Shown here piece after piece: positions 43,471 through 56,879 of a stretch of DNA of 64,000 nucleotides. Made by a program: the position numbers and the translations under genes. The notes beneath the pieces were generated by a model that worked only from the letters and a program-made list of their open reading frames with translations, did no database searches and was not told the DNA's origin. The DNA is from Liolophura sinensis (lineage: Eukaryota > Mollusca > Polyplacophora > Chitonida > Chitonidae), in contig NC_088306.1 in the NCBI RefSeq assembly GCF_032854445.1, positions 6,755,924 through 6,819,923 on the forward strand, written 5' to 3'. Positions within the stretch are counted from its first letter, which is position 1. Each line of letters starts with the position of its first letter.

Positions 43471-44524
43471 AAAAACTTTCATGTGTTAAATTCAGACCTC
43501 CAGACATGTCAAGAGAGGCAGTCAAGGGGTTTTATTGATGGCAGTTTATAAGATGTTACTAATCAAAAATGTGTATGTTTCTTGTGCTATGATTGTAACT
43601 GTACATATACATATATTTATGTTTGCAATGTACGTGGCGATTTTGTTATTCAAGCGGCAGCCTGCAGTAAATCGCCACCTTCCCACCTTCACGTCCCTAC
43701 GACAGTCCTCGTAACGTACAGCCGTTGTACATGAAGCTACATGTTAAAAATCTGCATGGTCCATAGTGCTAGAGGGCAAATCATTTGCGCTTTTGTGAAG
43801 TGTCCTAGCTGAGATAAATGGACAAGAAGCTGTATTTCACCGGTTACGTTTCACCAATTACCAGCTACCACACTGTCGCCAATACTCTGTTTTTACTGCC
43901 TGTGCTTTAAGACGTATGTTTGTTTTTCAATTATGTAACTAAGACGTCCCGTTTGTTTATATCTCTACTTCAGCAGAGCGGGAACAGGTGTGCACAAACA
44001 TACACAGAGAAATAGGTAAGTGCTATCATATATTGTTAAAGTTTGGCCGGTCCTTTGAAGGATCCTGTCTGTATCGCATACACAGCTCGTTCACATCTTT
44101 CACCATAAACCTGTATATCACACCCTGACGATACATCACGTAAGGCAATCCTCCAAAACCAAGGTGCTTAAGCAGGGATAAATTAGAAGCTTTTCATGAC
44201 AAACTGTCATTTTCCCCATAATAGCTAGTTTCCCGTTTAAACAAATGTTTCTGTTGATAAAAAATATGAGTTCGGGAATATTAACTGAGAACGTGCATCA
44301 CCATGTAGCAGGTGTTTTGTTCCGGGTAGATTACAAGCTCTGTCACACAGAGGCTTTTGTGTTCTTCAGTAACTGCCTTTAACGGCTTTTTGGGGACTGC
44401 GTTTTGTGCTGATCAACTAGGAACGCAATCCATCGGTTTATGGCCGCTGCATTTAAGGATTGATTTAAATACGTCAATATTTTGTGAACACAGCGGTGGG
44501 TATCATCTTTTTAGGGCGAGGCGT

Positions 44525-44585
44525 ACGGTAAAGCAAGATTCGAACCCACGGCTTTAAAACATACCACTGTGTCACTGAGCTTTTT
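44525..44585 (-). mobile_element. tRNA-like fragment, array unit 1
   Basis: CTCAGTGACACAGTGGTATG and GTGGGTTCGAATCTTGC on the minus strand resemble A and B boxes at tRNA-like spacing. It recurs near 51,475 and 58,135. Confidence 0.55.
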
Positions 44586-45826
44586 GGAAAGACCATACAA
44601 CGTACTCCTCTTAGAAGACTTTAAATGTTTCTTGTGACGTCAATCTTTTGTCTAACCGTTCATATGAAAGTTATATATGAAGAATCTATTGGTTTCTGAT
44701 CAAAGTGAAATTTATTTTTTGACAGTTTCGTTTTCGCCTTCATCTCAAATACCCCAAATGTTACCGGTGGTAGAAAAGGCAGAGTGACGACATCAGTTTT
44801 CTTATTTCACAAAAAAGAACAGCAAAGCAGAGGTTGTACTAAGGTGAACTAGTGGGTCTAATTTGTGACATTCTGATTACGAACATTTTGAATATCTCCA
44901 GGCCTGTTTATGTGTGTGACAGAAATTGTATTGTCTACCATCAGACTTCCCCAGATTATATGTAAGCTTCAATAAATTCAGATTTACCTTCCGGCATAAT
45001 TAATCACAGACCGAGTCACTGTCCATAATATTATACACCCAGTGTATGCTCATGTATTAACCAATGTAGACTTTTAAAGAGTCCACACTTGCGCCTGAAC
45101 AAGAATCAACTGCTGCTCGCCGTTTCGCCACTACATACAATAGCCATCTGAGGAACTGTAGACCATTGAGGCGTGATAACATGCAATTAACATCAATGTC
45201 GCACTGTCGTCGCTGTCCTGGTTTTATTCTCTATGCTGTAGTCTCTACATGCCTTGGTTCAGCGTAAAAAATGCACTTGTCCCTATCTTTAACAAATCAC
45301 CCGAGGTCCTAATGTAATAAAGAGAAGAAAGATAGGCGGCACATCGTGACTTTTCACATAAGAGCTTGGTAAAATGTTGTTTCTCCTGTAAACTGACACG
45401 TGAACATGGACATGCAGACATTACAATAAAAAGCGTATTTCCACGATTTGATGGATAAAAAAACTGCACAAAATCGGAATAAAAAATGATGTATTGCCTG
45501 GTAGAACGGAAGAAGCATTTGGTACAATTCCAGCAGGAAGATTTTAAAGAGCAAAATCATTACATCGTTGTTATGTGGTCGTTCGGATTTTTAATGTCTA
45601 TATTTTTTCATGCGTCACATGGATCTTGGCATCCCGCATGTTAGCCTAATAGAATCTTTTAAGTTGAATTAATATAACATGTGTGTTATATTTCACACAA
45701 TCATTTGTTGCAATAGCAGAATATATTCTAGCATCACGAAGACAAAAGAATTTCTGATAAAATGAACAGATTTTTTGAGTGCAATGTTGCATTAAGCGGG
45801 TAGAATCAGCGAACATGTCCAAATGG

Positions 45827-46087
45827 ATTTTATTTATTTATTTGATTGGTATTTTACGCCGTACTCAAGAATATTTCACTTGTACGACGGCAACCAGCAT
45901 TATTGTAGGAAGAAACCGAGTCCGGGGGAAACCCAAAACTATCCGCAGGTTACTGGCAGACCTTCCCTAGTACGGCGCCAGCAGGACGCCAGCATGAGCT
46001 GGACTTGAACTCACAGCGACCACATTGGTGAGAGGCTTCTGGGTCATTACGCTGCACTAGCGCGCTAACCAACTAAGCCACGGAGGC
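45827..46087 (-). mobile_element. SINE1 in array unit 2, first site
   Basis: Orthologous in position to 38,632 in unit 1. The hairpin 5' strand is still present (TTGTACGACGG on the plus strand), unlike units 3 and 4. Confidence 0.9.
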
Positions 46088-47658
46088 TTTCTGTTTGCTC
46101 GAAAAGACAATAGATAATATAAAGCTATAGTGTTTTGACAACAGTGGTGCTAACAAACCTAAACGACTACAGCCATTTTTCGGTGCTTGGTAAGTATAAA
46201 TCAACTTTTGATCTTCAATTCTTACAAGGTCAGGGATAGCCCATGTCAGATAAACCGGAAACACCATGCCATGTTACTCGTACCCCAAGCTTATTTCCAT
46301 AGCTTAAAAGCGAAGCAGTGTTCACGTGACGTAAGATAGTCTGCGTGTGTGCTGCATGGAGTAGTTTGGCGAATTTGCTTTATATAACAGTTTGGGGTGC
46401 GTGCAACATAAAGTTGGCGTCTCGATCTGCTTCTTGAAGCTAGTTTTGCTATACTTCAGATGAATAGTACGCATCTAGATGTACTTTGATTCGCAATTAA
46501 TGGATGATTGTGACTTAACGCCACTTCGGCAGTATTGCAATTGTACTCGTTCAAAATGCTACAGTGCATTAAAGCTTGTAGAATATTTAAAACGTTGGAA
46601 CGAATAAGAATAAACAAGTGCATCCTACATTAACACTTGTTATAATTGACCTCGAAATACGCATTGGCAGAACAAATTACGCCCTACATGAAGCACACGG
46701 GCCATGCAGCACTTGTGCTGCGTGGTGAGTATTTTCGGCTCTTCATGCTCTGATTTGCCAGTTTTGTGCGTTATTGGATAGTCACACTTAATCCATTGCA
46801 AACATTCACCCATTCAGTCTTAAAGACATTAAGGCAACAAGAGGTTGCCAGGCCGGTGCATTGTCACAGAAACTCCCTAGCATCGCTTGCAGTATTTTTC
46901 AAGAAGTTTGCCAATGATCACACTATCGTCAGTGCTCTGGTTACACTCTCTGTGCTGTAAGTCTTTTGTTACATTGTTTCTGTCAGCGCCTTTACAGCTT
47001 GTTACATCTAAATTCCATGGATTAAGTACCAAATAAAGCAGCCACGTTTTCGATGGTGCTCAAAGCAGGACATATTCTCCGAATTGAATTCATACATCAT
47101 GCGGGAAGGTAGGAAGGAACAGACCTGCCTTTTTATCATGTATATGTATGATCGGGGTGTTACGTTGTGCTTGTATGACGTTAAACCCCAAGCAATAATT
47201 CATGTATTTAACGCCGTGCTCAATACTTTTACTGCAAGATTATTTTGTGAATGTTCAATCTACAAAGAGCGCCTAAATTCGGAAAACTAAAGATCAGCTT
47301 ACAGGGTGATATTTCTCTAGTAGAACTTATGAAGCGCTATACAGGACCACACATAATGAAGTATCTTGAAGGTATCGAACGCAGGTGGTGTTATTAAAAG
47401 ACGACAGGCTAAAGATGAGTAATCCATTTAGTCATCAGAATAAATTTCGCAAATTCTGTCAAAGGAGCGACATAAGGTAATCGCCTTGCCCAACGCCATG
47501 AAAGATCATTGTCATTTTCCCAGGTTTTAATATCGAACAGATCCCTCAGATGTTAGATTTCAGAAATTTTATTTAAATGCACCACTTATACACATTCAGA
47601 CGAAACAGGTGCTTGAGGTGAAATTTTGCAAGCATTCGTACATGTGTGTATGTGTGTA

Positions 47659-47910
47659 TTTTTTTTTTTTTTTTTTTTTTTTTAATTGTTGTTTTACGCC
47701 GTACTCAAGAATATTTCACTTATGCGACGGTGGCCAGCATTATGTTGGGTGGAAACCGGACAGAGCCCGGGGGAAACCCACGCCCATCCGCAGGTTGCTG
47801 AAGAGACCTTCAGCATAAGCTCGTCTTGAACTCACAGCGACCGCAATGGTGAGAGGCTTCTGGGTCACTGCGCTGCGCTAGCGCGCTAACCGACTGAGCC
47901 ACGGATGCCC
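47659..47910 (-). mobile_element. SINE1 in array unit 2, second site
   Basis: Near-complete, with an extended T run of about 25 bases at the tail side, then TATG repeats beyond the head. Confidence 0.9.
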
Positions 47911-49861
47911 GTATGTATGTATGTATATAAGTGTCTATTTATGTATGTATGTGTGTATGTTTGTATGTATGTATGGATATGAATGTACACTTACGCCACA
48001 CTTGGGCAGGTAAATGACGACTAGGAGTCATTAGGTGTGTACACATATACAGTGTGTTTCTGTGGTAGGACGAGTCCATGACGCCAAAGTGCTGCAGTCA
48101 CTGAAGTATATTATGCCGAAGACAAAAGACATGGCACCCCAACTAGTCATTATGCTAACACCGGGCCAACCAGTCCTGTTTGCTTGCTTTAACCTCTGTG
48201 TGCTGAGCACCAAGCGAGACGGCAATAAATACCATTTTTAAAAGATAATATGATCCCAGGAGAACTGACGTCGAGGCGGGCGCTCTAACCATGGGTCACC
48301 GAAGCGAGCCCTTTCGTAATGTGTTAAAATGTTCATCTGATTGGTAAGACTTTTTGTCTTGCGAGTTTTTAATTTTTTTTTTATTTAAGTTTGATGTTTA
48401 CGATATAGGTAAAAAGATATATGCTGATTTATTGATAATGTTAAACATGTGTATGCTCTATATAAAAAATAAGAAAAAACTTGTCTGTCTGGCGAGACTG
48501 TTATTTATTACCAATTAGAATAACCTGCATGAGACAGACTGCAGGTTACCAGTTTAGAGAGGATGACACTTTGATAACGGGGTTACTTTATATTAAAATC
48601 TCTGTCGGTTAATAACTGTAGGTTATTTATTTTGCAGTATGATTATATCACTCTTAATGTCAAATGTATACGCCTAGGCCTAACGTCATAACAGTATCAT
48701 TTGGGCACAGGTATTATCGTACAACATCAGTACGTATATATGCATCCCATTATGTTCTTTTGCTGTTCTAAATAAATTGAACTTTAAATCTTATGTCTCT
48801 ATAGGCCTGACATAAATCATTGCTAGGGTTTACGTCATACCAGAAGAAAAAATGGACATAGAAGCAGATTATATTTTGAATTGATATGTTCTCAAGATCT
48901 GCAAGATTTTAAATGTCAAAAACTTTGCGTAGTACTTGTAAACCAACGTAAAGGCAATCGTTTTGATATCACCACCCCATTAGGAATACATCGAACATGT
49001 ACGTGTGCAGAAAAAAGACCGTTGACACTCAAAGAACAGAAAAGCATTTTTTGCGCAATTTGCCATAAGCAATGAGAACATTTGTACAGTTTTTACCTCA
49101 TGATTTCACAGACGCGGAGAAGTTCTGCACAAATCCATTACAGCTTTATCCATATTACCGAATCCGCATTATTTAATTTTACACTCACTTGAAGATCATT
49201 AACTAACTGACGTAGTTTACGGCACGCTTTAAATTCGCTGTCCCAAACAGTTAAAATGCTGAAGATGGCAGAAGATATCTTGCTAAACGAGCACAAGATA
49301 AAGTTTGTGTAGGATATCAGTTCGGTTCTTTGCATTTCCCCGCCATTCTCTTAAGTCCTGGATACGATATAAGACACCAAATATGAACCAATTTAGTACT
49401 CTGCAATATCACGAATTCAAAAGTCTTCACCAATGTTTTCCGGCTTCTGCTTCAGCACGGAGCAGTTTGGGGTCAGGTTTATGGGTGGATCTATGCGTGG
49501 ACACATTCGTATATCAGGCGTATGCCAAATTACGTATAACACAAACCACCAAGGAACTAAGAAAGTATATAAAGTGCGAACATGGGACGGAATCATGCAA
49601 AGATGAGCTGCTGGGCGTTTTCGATGATGTTGGAAAGACAAGTTATGCTCTAGGCGACAGTGAAATCCGTATTCAAATCGTCTTCAAAATCGTGTAAAAT
49701 CGCAGGATCTAAGAAATGCTACCTGGCGAGATATGTACGCACCAGATGCAGGCCTCTTCGGTATATTGCTGTCCGAAGAGTGATAGTTTACAATGTCATA
49801 ATTTAAACTGGAGACATCCAGGGTACGTTGCGCAAACCGACAAACCTCGTGGAAACAGCCG

Positions 49862-50219
49862 AATCATTTGTTATGGCTTAACACCATTACGGCAATCCTG
49901 CAGATATATCGTGGCTGCAACATGATTAAGCCACGAGAAACTAAATGGCTTTCAAAGCAAAAATGACAGCCACCATAATTAAACATTGTAGAGCAAAATA
50001 ATCCAACTCAAACTTGAAGTAAAATTTGAAAATCAATCGACATTTTTCAAATATATGTGATCTACAAGTGGAGAGATGTATGAAAACATTATTTCTTATG
50101 ATGCCTACCAAACACTCAAATATGGCGTTGACTCTGTTGAATTTTTGCTTTATATGAAAATAGCTTACATAGTCAAAAATGCTTTGATGCTGTTTTCCGG
50201 AAATCACGTAAGAGCAATG
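49862..50219 (-). pseudogene. LINE ORF2 C-terminus and tail, array unit 2
   Basis: Unit 2 counterpart of 42,903-43,260, with NRVNAIFECLVGIIRNN on the minus strand. Confidence 0.78.
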
Positions 50220-52772
50220 TTCCGTGGGACAGACAAATGTGTGTTAAACTGCCCAATGAGCCATCTCTGTAAAACTATTTGGACTTTTTGAGACATACCA
50301 TGAGTGTAAGAATTACATGAAATGAAAGGGTGAAGCTGCAGCCGAAGTAGAGAGCTGGATTCGAACACGCGACCTCATTGGCCGAAGGCTTGATACATGT
50401 AGGACCCAGTCAGAGATTATGCTAATGTAAAAACATTCATGTGTTAAATTCAGACCTCCAGACATGTCAAGACAGGCAGTCAAGGGGTTTTATTGATGGC
50501 AGTTCATAAGATGTTACTAATCAAAAATGTATGTTTTTTGTGCTATGATTGGAACTGTACATATACATATATTCATGTTTGCAATGTACGTGGCGATTTT
50601 GTTATTCAAGCCGCAGCCTGCAGTAAATCGCCACCTTCCCTACGTGCTTGACAGTCCTCGTAACGTACAGCCGCTGTACATGAAGCTACATGTTAAAAAT
50701 CTGCATGGTCCATAGTGCTAGAGGGCAAATCATTTGCGCTTTTGTGAAGTGTCCTAGCTGAGATAAATGGACAAGAAGCTGTATTTCACTGGTTACGTTT
50801 CACCGCTTACCAGCTACCACACTGTCGCCACTACTCTGTTTTTACTGCCAGTGCTTTAAGACGTATGTTTGTTTTTAAATTATGTAACTAAGACTTCCTG
50901 TTTGTTTAGATTTCTACTTCAGCAGAACGGGAACGGGTGTGCACAAACATACACAGAGAAATAGGTAAGTGCTATCATATATTGTTAAAGTTAGGCGGTC
51001 CTTTGAAGGATCCTGTCTGTATCGCATACACAGCTCGTTCACATCTTTCACCATAAACCTGTATATCACACCCTGACGATACATCACGTAAGGCAATCCT
51101 CCAAAACCAAGGTGCTTAAGCAGGGATAAATTAGAAGCTTTTCATGACAATCTGCCATTTTCCCCATAATAGCTAGTTTCCCGTTTAAACAAATGTTTCT
51201 GTTGATAAAAAATATGAGTTCGGGAATATTAACTGGGAACGTGCATCACCATGTAGCAGGTGTTTTGTTCCGGGTAGATTTCAAGCTCTGTCACACAGAG
51301 GCTTTTGTGTTCTTCAGTAACTGCCTTTAACGGCTTTTTGGGGACTGCGTTTTGTGCTGATCAACTAGGAAAGCAATAAATCGATTTATGGCCGCTGCAT
51401 TTAAGGATTGGTTTAAATACGTCAATATTTTGTGAACACAGCGGTGGGTATCATCTTTTTAGGGCGCGGCGTACGGTAGACCAAGATTCCATCCCACGGC
51501 TTTAAAACATACCACTGTGCCACTGAGCTATTCGGGAAGACCATACAACGTACTCCTCTTAGAAGACTTTAAATGTTTCTTGTGACGTCAATCCTTTGTC
51601 TAACCTTTCATATGAACGTTATATATGAAGAATCTATTGGTTTCTGGTCAAAGTGAAATTTATTTTTTGACAGTTTCGTTTTCGCCTTCATCTCAAATAC
51701 ACCAAATGTTGCCAGTGGGAGAAAAGGCAGAGTGACGACATCAGTTTTCTTTTTCACAAAAAAAGAACAGCAAAGCAGAGTTTGTACTAAGGTGAACTAG
51801 TGGTTCTAACTTGTGGCATTCTGATTACGAACATTTTGGATATCTCCAGGCCTGTTTATGTGTGTGACAGAAATTGTATTGTCTACCATCACACTTCCCC
51901 AGATTATATGTAAGCTTCAATCAATTCAGATTTACCTTCCGGCATAATTAATCACAGACCGAGTCACTGTCCATAATATTATACACCCAGTTTATGCTCA
52001 TGTAGTAACCAATGTAGACTTTTAAAGAGTCCACACTTGCGCCTGAACAAGAATCAACTGCTGCTCGCCGTTTCGCCACTACACACAATAGCCATCTGAG
52101 GAACTGTAGACCATTGAGGCGTGATAACATGCAATTAACATCAATGTCGCACTGTCGTCGCTGTCCTGGTTTTATTCTCTATGCTGTAGTCTCTACATGC
52201 CTTGGTTCAGCGCAAAAATGCACTTGTCCCTATTTTTAACAAATCACCCGAAGTCGTAATGTAATAAAGAGAAGAAAGATAGGCGGCACATCGTGACTGT
52301 TCACATAAGAGCTTGGTAAAATGTTGTTTCTCCTGCAAACTGACACGTGAACATGGACATGCAGACATTATAATAAAAAGCGTATTCCCACGAGTTGATG
52401 GATAAAAAAGTGCACAAAATCGGAATAAAAAACGATGTATTGCCTGGTAGAACGGAAGAAGCATTTGGTACAATTCCAGCAGGAAGCTTTCCAAGAGCAA
52501 AATGATTACATCGTTGTTATGTGGTCGTTCGGATTTTTAATGTCTATATTTTTTCATGCGTCACATGGATCTTGGCATCCCGCATGTTAGCCTAATAGAA
52601 TCTTTTAAATTGAATTAATATAACATGTGTGTTATATTTCACACAATCATTTGTTGCAATAGCAGAAAATATTCTAGCATCACGCAGACAAAAGAATTTC
52701 TGATAAAATGAACAGATTTTTTGAGTGCAATGTTGCATTAAGCCGGTAGAATCAGCGAACATTTCCAAATGG

Positions 52773-53024
52773 ATTTTATTTATTTATTTGATTGGTGTTT
52801 TACGCCGTACTCAAGAATTTTTCAACCAGCATTATTGTAGGAAGAAACCGGGCAGAGGCCGGGGGAAACCCATAACTATCCGCAGGTTACTGGCAGACCT
52901 TCCCTAGTACGGCGCCAGCAGGACGCCAGCATGAGCTGGACTTGAACTCACAGCGACCACATTGGTGAGAGGCTTCTGGGTCATTACGCTGCACTAGCGC
53001 GCTAACCAACTAAGCCACGGAGGC
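52773..53024 (-). mobile_element. SINE1 in array unit 3, first site
   Basis: Same site as in the other units. About 12 bases covering one hairpin strand are deleted, and unit 4 shares this deletion. Confidence 0.9.
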
Positions 53025-56000
53025 TTTCTGTTTGCTCGAAAAGACAATAGATAATATAAAGCTTTAGTGTTTTTACAACAGTGGTGCTAACAGACCTAAA
53101 CGACTACAGCCATTATTCGGTGCTTGGTAAGTATAAATCAACTTTTGATCTTAAATTCTTACAGGGCCAGGGATAGCCCATGTCAGATAAACCGGAAACA
53201 CCATGCCATGTTACTCGTACCCCAAGCTCATTTACATAGCTTAAAAGCAAAGCAGTGTTCACGTGATGTAAGACAGTCTGCGTGTGTGCTGCATGGAGTA
53301 GTTTGGCGAATTTGCTTCATATAACAGTTTGGGGTGCGCGGAACATAAAGTTGGCGTCTCGATCTGATTCTTGAAGCTAGTTTTGCTATACTTCAGATGA
53401 ATAGTAGGAATCTATATGTACTTTAATCCGTAATAATAGATGATTGTGACTTAACGCCACTTCGGCAGTATTGTAATTGTACTCGCTCACAAAAGCTACT
53501 GTGCATTAAAGCTTGAAGAATATTAAAAACGTTGGAACGAATAAGAATTAACAAGTACATCCTACATTGACACTCGTTATAAAAGACCTCGAAATACGCT
53601 TTGGCAGAACAAATTACGCCCTACATGAAGCACACGGACCATGTAGCACTTGTGCTGCGTGGTGAGTATTTTACGGCTCTTCATGCTCTGATTTGCCAGT
53701 TTTGTGCGTTATTGGATAGTCACACTTAATCCATTGCAAACATTCACCGATTCAGTCTTAAAGACATTAAGGCAACAAGAGGTTGCCAGGCCGGTGCATT
53801 GTTTCAGAAACTCCCTAGCATCGCTTGCCCAATGCCAGAGAAATTTTCAGGAGGTTTGACAATGATCACACTATCGTCAGTGCTCTAGTTACACGCTCTG
53901 TGCCGTAAATCTTTTGTTACATTGTTTATGTCAAAGCCTTTACAGCTTGTTACACCTAAATTCCATGGATCAAGTACAAAATAAAACAGCCACGATGTCG
54001 ATGGCGCTCAAAGCAGGACATATTCTCAGAATTTATTTCATACATCATACGGGAAAGAAAGGAAGTAGGGAATAGACCTGCCTGTTTATCTTGTATACGT
54101 ATGCTTGGGGTGTTACGTCGTGCTTGTATGACGTTTAACCCCAAGCAACAATTCATTCATGTAACGCCGCTCTCAACAAGTTTGCTTCCATATTATTTTG
54201 TGAATGTTTAATCCACAAGGAGCGCCTAAATTCGGAAAACTGAAGATCAGCTTACACGGTGATATTTCTCTAGTACAACTTATGAAGCCCTATACATGAC
54301 CACACAGAATGAAGTATCTTTAAGGTGTAGAAAACTTGGGATGAGTTGTTTGTATCGAACGCAGGTGCTATTAAACGTGGTGTTATTAAAACACGACAGG
54401 CTAAAGTTGAGTAAGCCATATAGTCATCAGAATAAATTTCGCACATTCTGTCAAAGGAAAGACATGAGGTAATCTTTATACTAAACGGGAGGAAAGACCA
54501 TTGCCATTTTCCCAGGTTTTAATACCGAACGGTTCCCTCAGATTTTAGATTTGAGAAATATTATGTACATTGCACTACTTATACACATTCAGACGAAAGA
54601 AATGCTTGAAGGGAAACATTTCAAGCATTCGTACTTTTTGTATGTTTGTATGTATGTATGGATATGAATGCACGCTTACGCAACACTCGGGCAGGTATAT
54701 GACGACTAGGAGTCATTAGGTGTGTACACATATACTGTGTGTTTCTGTGGTAGGACGAGTCCATGACGCCAAAGTGCTGCAGTCACTGAAGTATATTATG
54801 CCGAAGACAAAAGACATGGCACCCCAACTAGTCATTATGCTAACACCGGGCCAACCAGTCCTGTTTGCTTGCTTTAACCTCTGTGTGCTGAGCACCAAGC
54901 GAGACGGCAATAAATACCATTTTTAAAAGATAATATGATCCCAGGAGTCCTGACGTCGAGGCGGGCGCTCTAACCATGGGTCACCGAAGCGAGCCCTTTC
55001 GTAATGTGTTAAAATGTACAGCCGGATACGAATTATCTAATCAAGACTTTTTGGTCTTGCGAGTTTTTCATTTTCATTTATTTAGGTTTGATATTTACGA
55101 TATAGGTAAAGAGATGTATGTTCATCAATTGATAATGTTGAACATCTGTATGCTCTGGATAAAAAATTACAAAAACAAATTGTTTGTCGAGACTGATTGT
55201 ATCACCAATTAGAATAACCTGCATGAAACAGACTACAGGTTACCAGTTTAGAGAGGATAACACTTTGAAGACTGTTAATTTATATTAAAAGCTCTGTAGG
55301 TTATTAACTGTAGGTTATTTTATCTTTCAATATGAATATACAACTCTTAATGTCCAATGTATAGGTTGAAGCCTAACGCGATGACAGTCGCATTTGGTCA
55401 CATATATAATCGTGCAAAATCAATACGTATATACGCAAGTGAACTGTAAATGTTATGTCTCTATAGGCCTGCCAAAGATCATTGCCGGGGTTTACGTCAT
55501 ACCAGAAGAAAAAAATGGACATAGAAGCAGATTATGTTTTAAATTGATATGTTCTCAAGATCTGCAAGATTTTAAATGTCAAAATCTTTGCGTAGTACGT
55601 GTAATCCAACATAAAAGCAATCGTTTTGACGTCAGCACCCCGTTAGGAATACATCGAACATTTACGTGTGCAGAAAAAGACCGTTGACACTCAAAGAACA
55701 GAAAAACATTTTTGCGCAATTTGCCATAAACAATGAGAACATGTGTGCGTTTTTTACCTCATGATTTCACAGACGCGGAGAAGTTCTGCACAAATCCATT
55801 ACAGCTTTTTCCATATTAACGAATCCGCATTATTTAATTTTACACTCACTTGGAGTTCATTAACTAACTGACGTAGTTTACGGCACGCTTTAAATTCGCT
55901 GTCCCAAACAGTTAAAATGCTGAAAATGGCAGAAGATATCTTGCTAAACGAGCACAAGATAAAGTTTGTGTAGGATATCAGTTCGGTTCTTTCCATTTCC

Positions 56001-56520
56001 CCGCCATTCTCTTAAGACCTGGATACGATATTAGACACCAAATATCAACCAATTTAGTACTCTGCAATATCACGAATTCAAAATTCTTCACCAATGTTTT
56101 CCGGCTTCTGCTTCAGCACGGAGCAGTTTGGGGTCAGGTTTATGGGTGGATCTATGCGTGGACACATTCGTATATCAGGCGTATGCCAAATTACGTATAA
56201 CACAAACCACCAAGGAACTAAGAAAGTATATGAAGTACGAACATGGGACGGAATCATGCAAAGATGAGCTGCTAGGCGTTTTCGATGATGTAGGAAAGAC
56301 AAGTTATGCTCTAGGCGACAGTGAAATCCGTATTCAAATCGTCTTCAAATTGTGTCAAATCGCAAATTATATCAAATGCTACCTGGTGAGATATGTAAGC
56401 GCCAGATGCAGGCCTCTTCGGTATATTGCTGTCCGAAGAGGGATAGTTTACAATGTCATAATTTAAACTGGAGACATCCAGGGTACGTTGCGTAAACCGA
56501 CAAACCTCGTGGAAACAGTC

Positions 56521-56879
56521 GAATCATTTATTATGGCTTAACACCATTACGGCAATCCTGCAGGTATATCGTGGCTACAACATGTTTAAGCCACGACAAA
56601 ATGAATGGATTTCGAAGCAAAAATGACATCCACCATTATTAAACATTGCAGAGCAAAAAAATTCAACCCAAACTTGAAGTAAAATTTGAAAATCAATCGG
56701 CATTTTTCAAATATATGTGATCTACAAGTGGAGAGATGTATGAAAGCATTATTTCTTATGATGCCTACCAAACAATCAAATATGGCGTTGACTGTGTTGA
56801 ATTTTTGCTTTATATGAAAATAGCTTACATAGTCAAAAATGCTTTGATGCTGTTTTCCGGAAATCACCTAGGAGAAAGG
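56521..56879 (-). pseudogene. LINE ORF2 C-terminus and tail, array unit 3
   Basis: Unit 3 counterpart of 42,903-43,260. Confidence 0.78.

Larger units (their letters stand above)
37238..45080. repeat. Tandem array unit 1 (7.84 kb)
   Basis: Units are delimited at the TCCACACTTGCGCCTGAAC landmark (37,239; 45,081; 52,029; 58,692). Unit 1 is longer because it alone carries about 0.66 kb at 37,795-38,455, including a SINE2, and a SINE1 at 39,139. It has more point differences from units 2-4 near its left end. All units share, in order, a SINE1, a LINE tail scrap, a second SINE1 followed by a TATG microsatellite, two or three tRNA-like scraps, an R1 promoter-like segment and a LINE ORF2 scrap. No protein frame over 130 codons exists, and the conserved short frames are explained by these repeats. 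Confidence 0.93.
45081..52028. repeat. Tandem array unit 2 (6.95 kb)
   Basis: Closest in content to the ancestral unit: it has both shared SINE1 sites and no private insertion that I can see. It lacks the 0.66-kb segment of unit 1; the junction is near 45,645 (CATCCCGCATG followed by TTAGCCTAATAG). Confidence 0.93.

Noticed and set aside
49305-49697. 130-codon frame in array unit 2, with 112- and 122-codon relatives in units 3 and 4
   Set aside because: It crosses the R1 promoter-like segment, is not conserved in length in unit 1, and has no domain signature.
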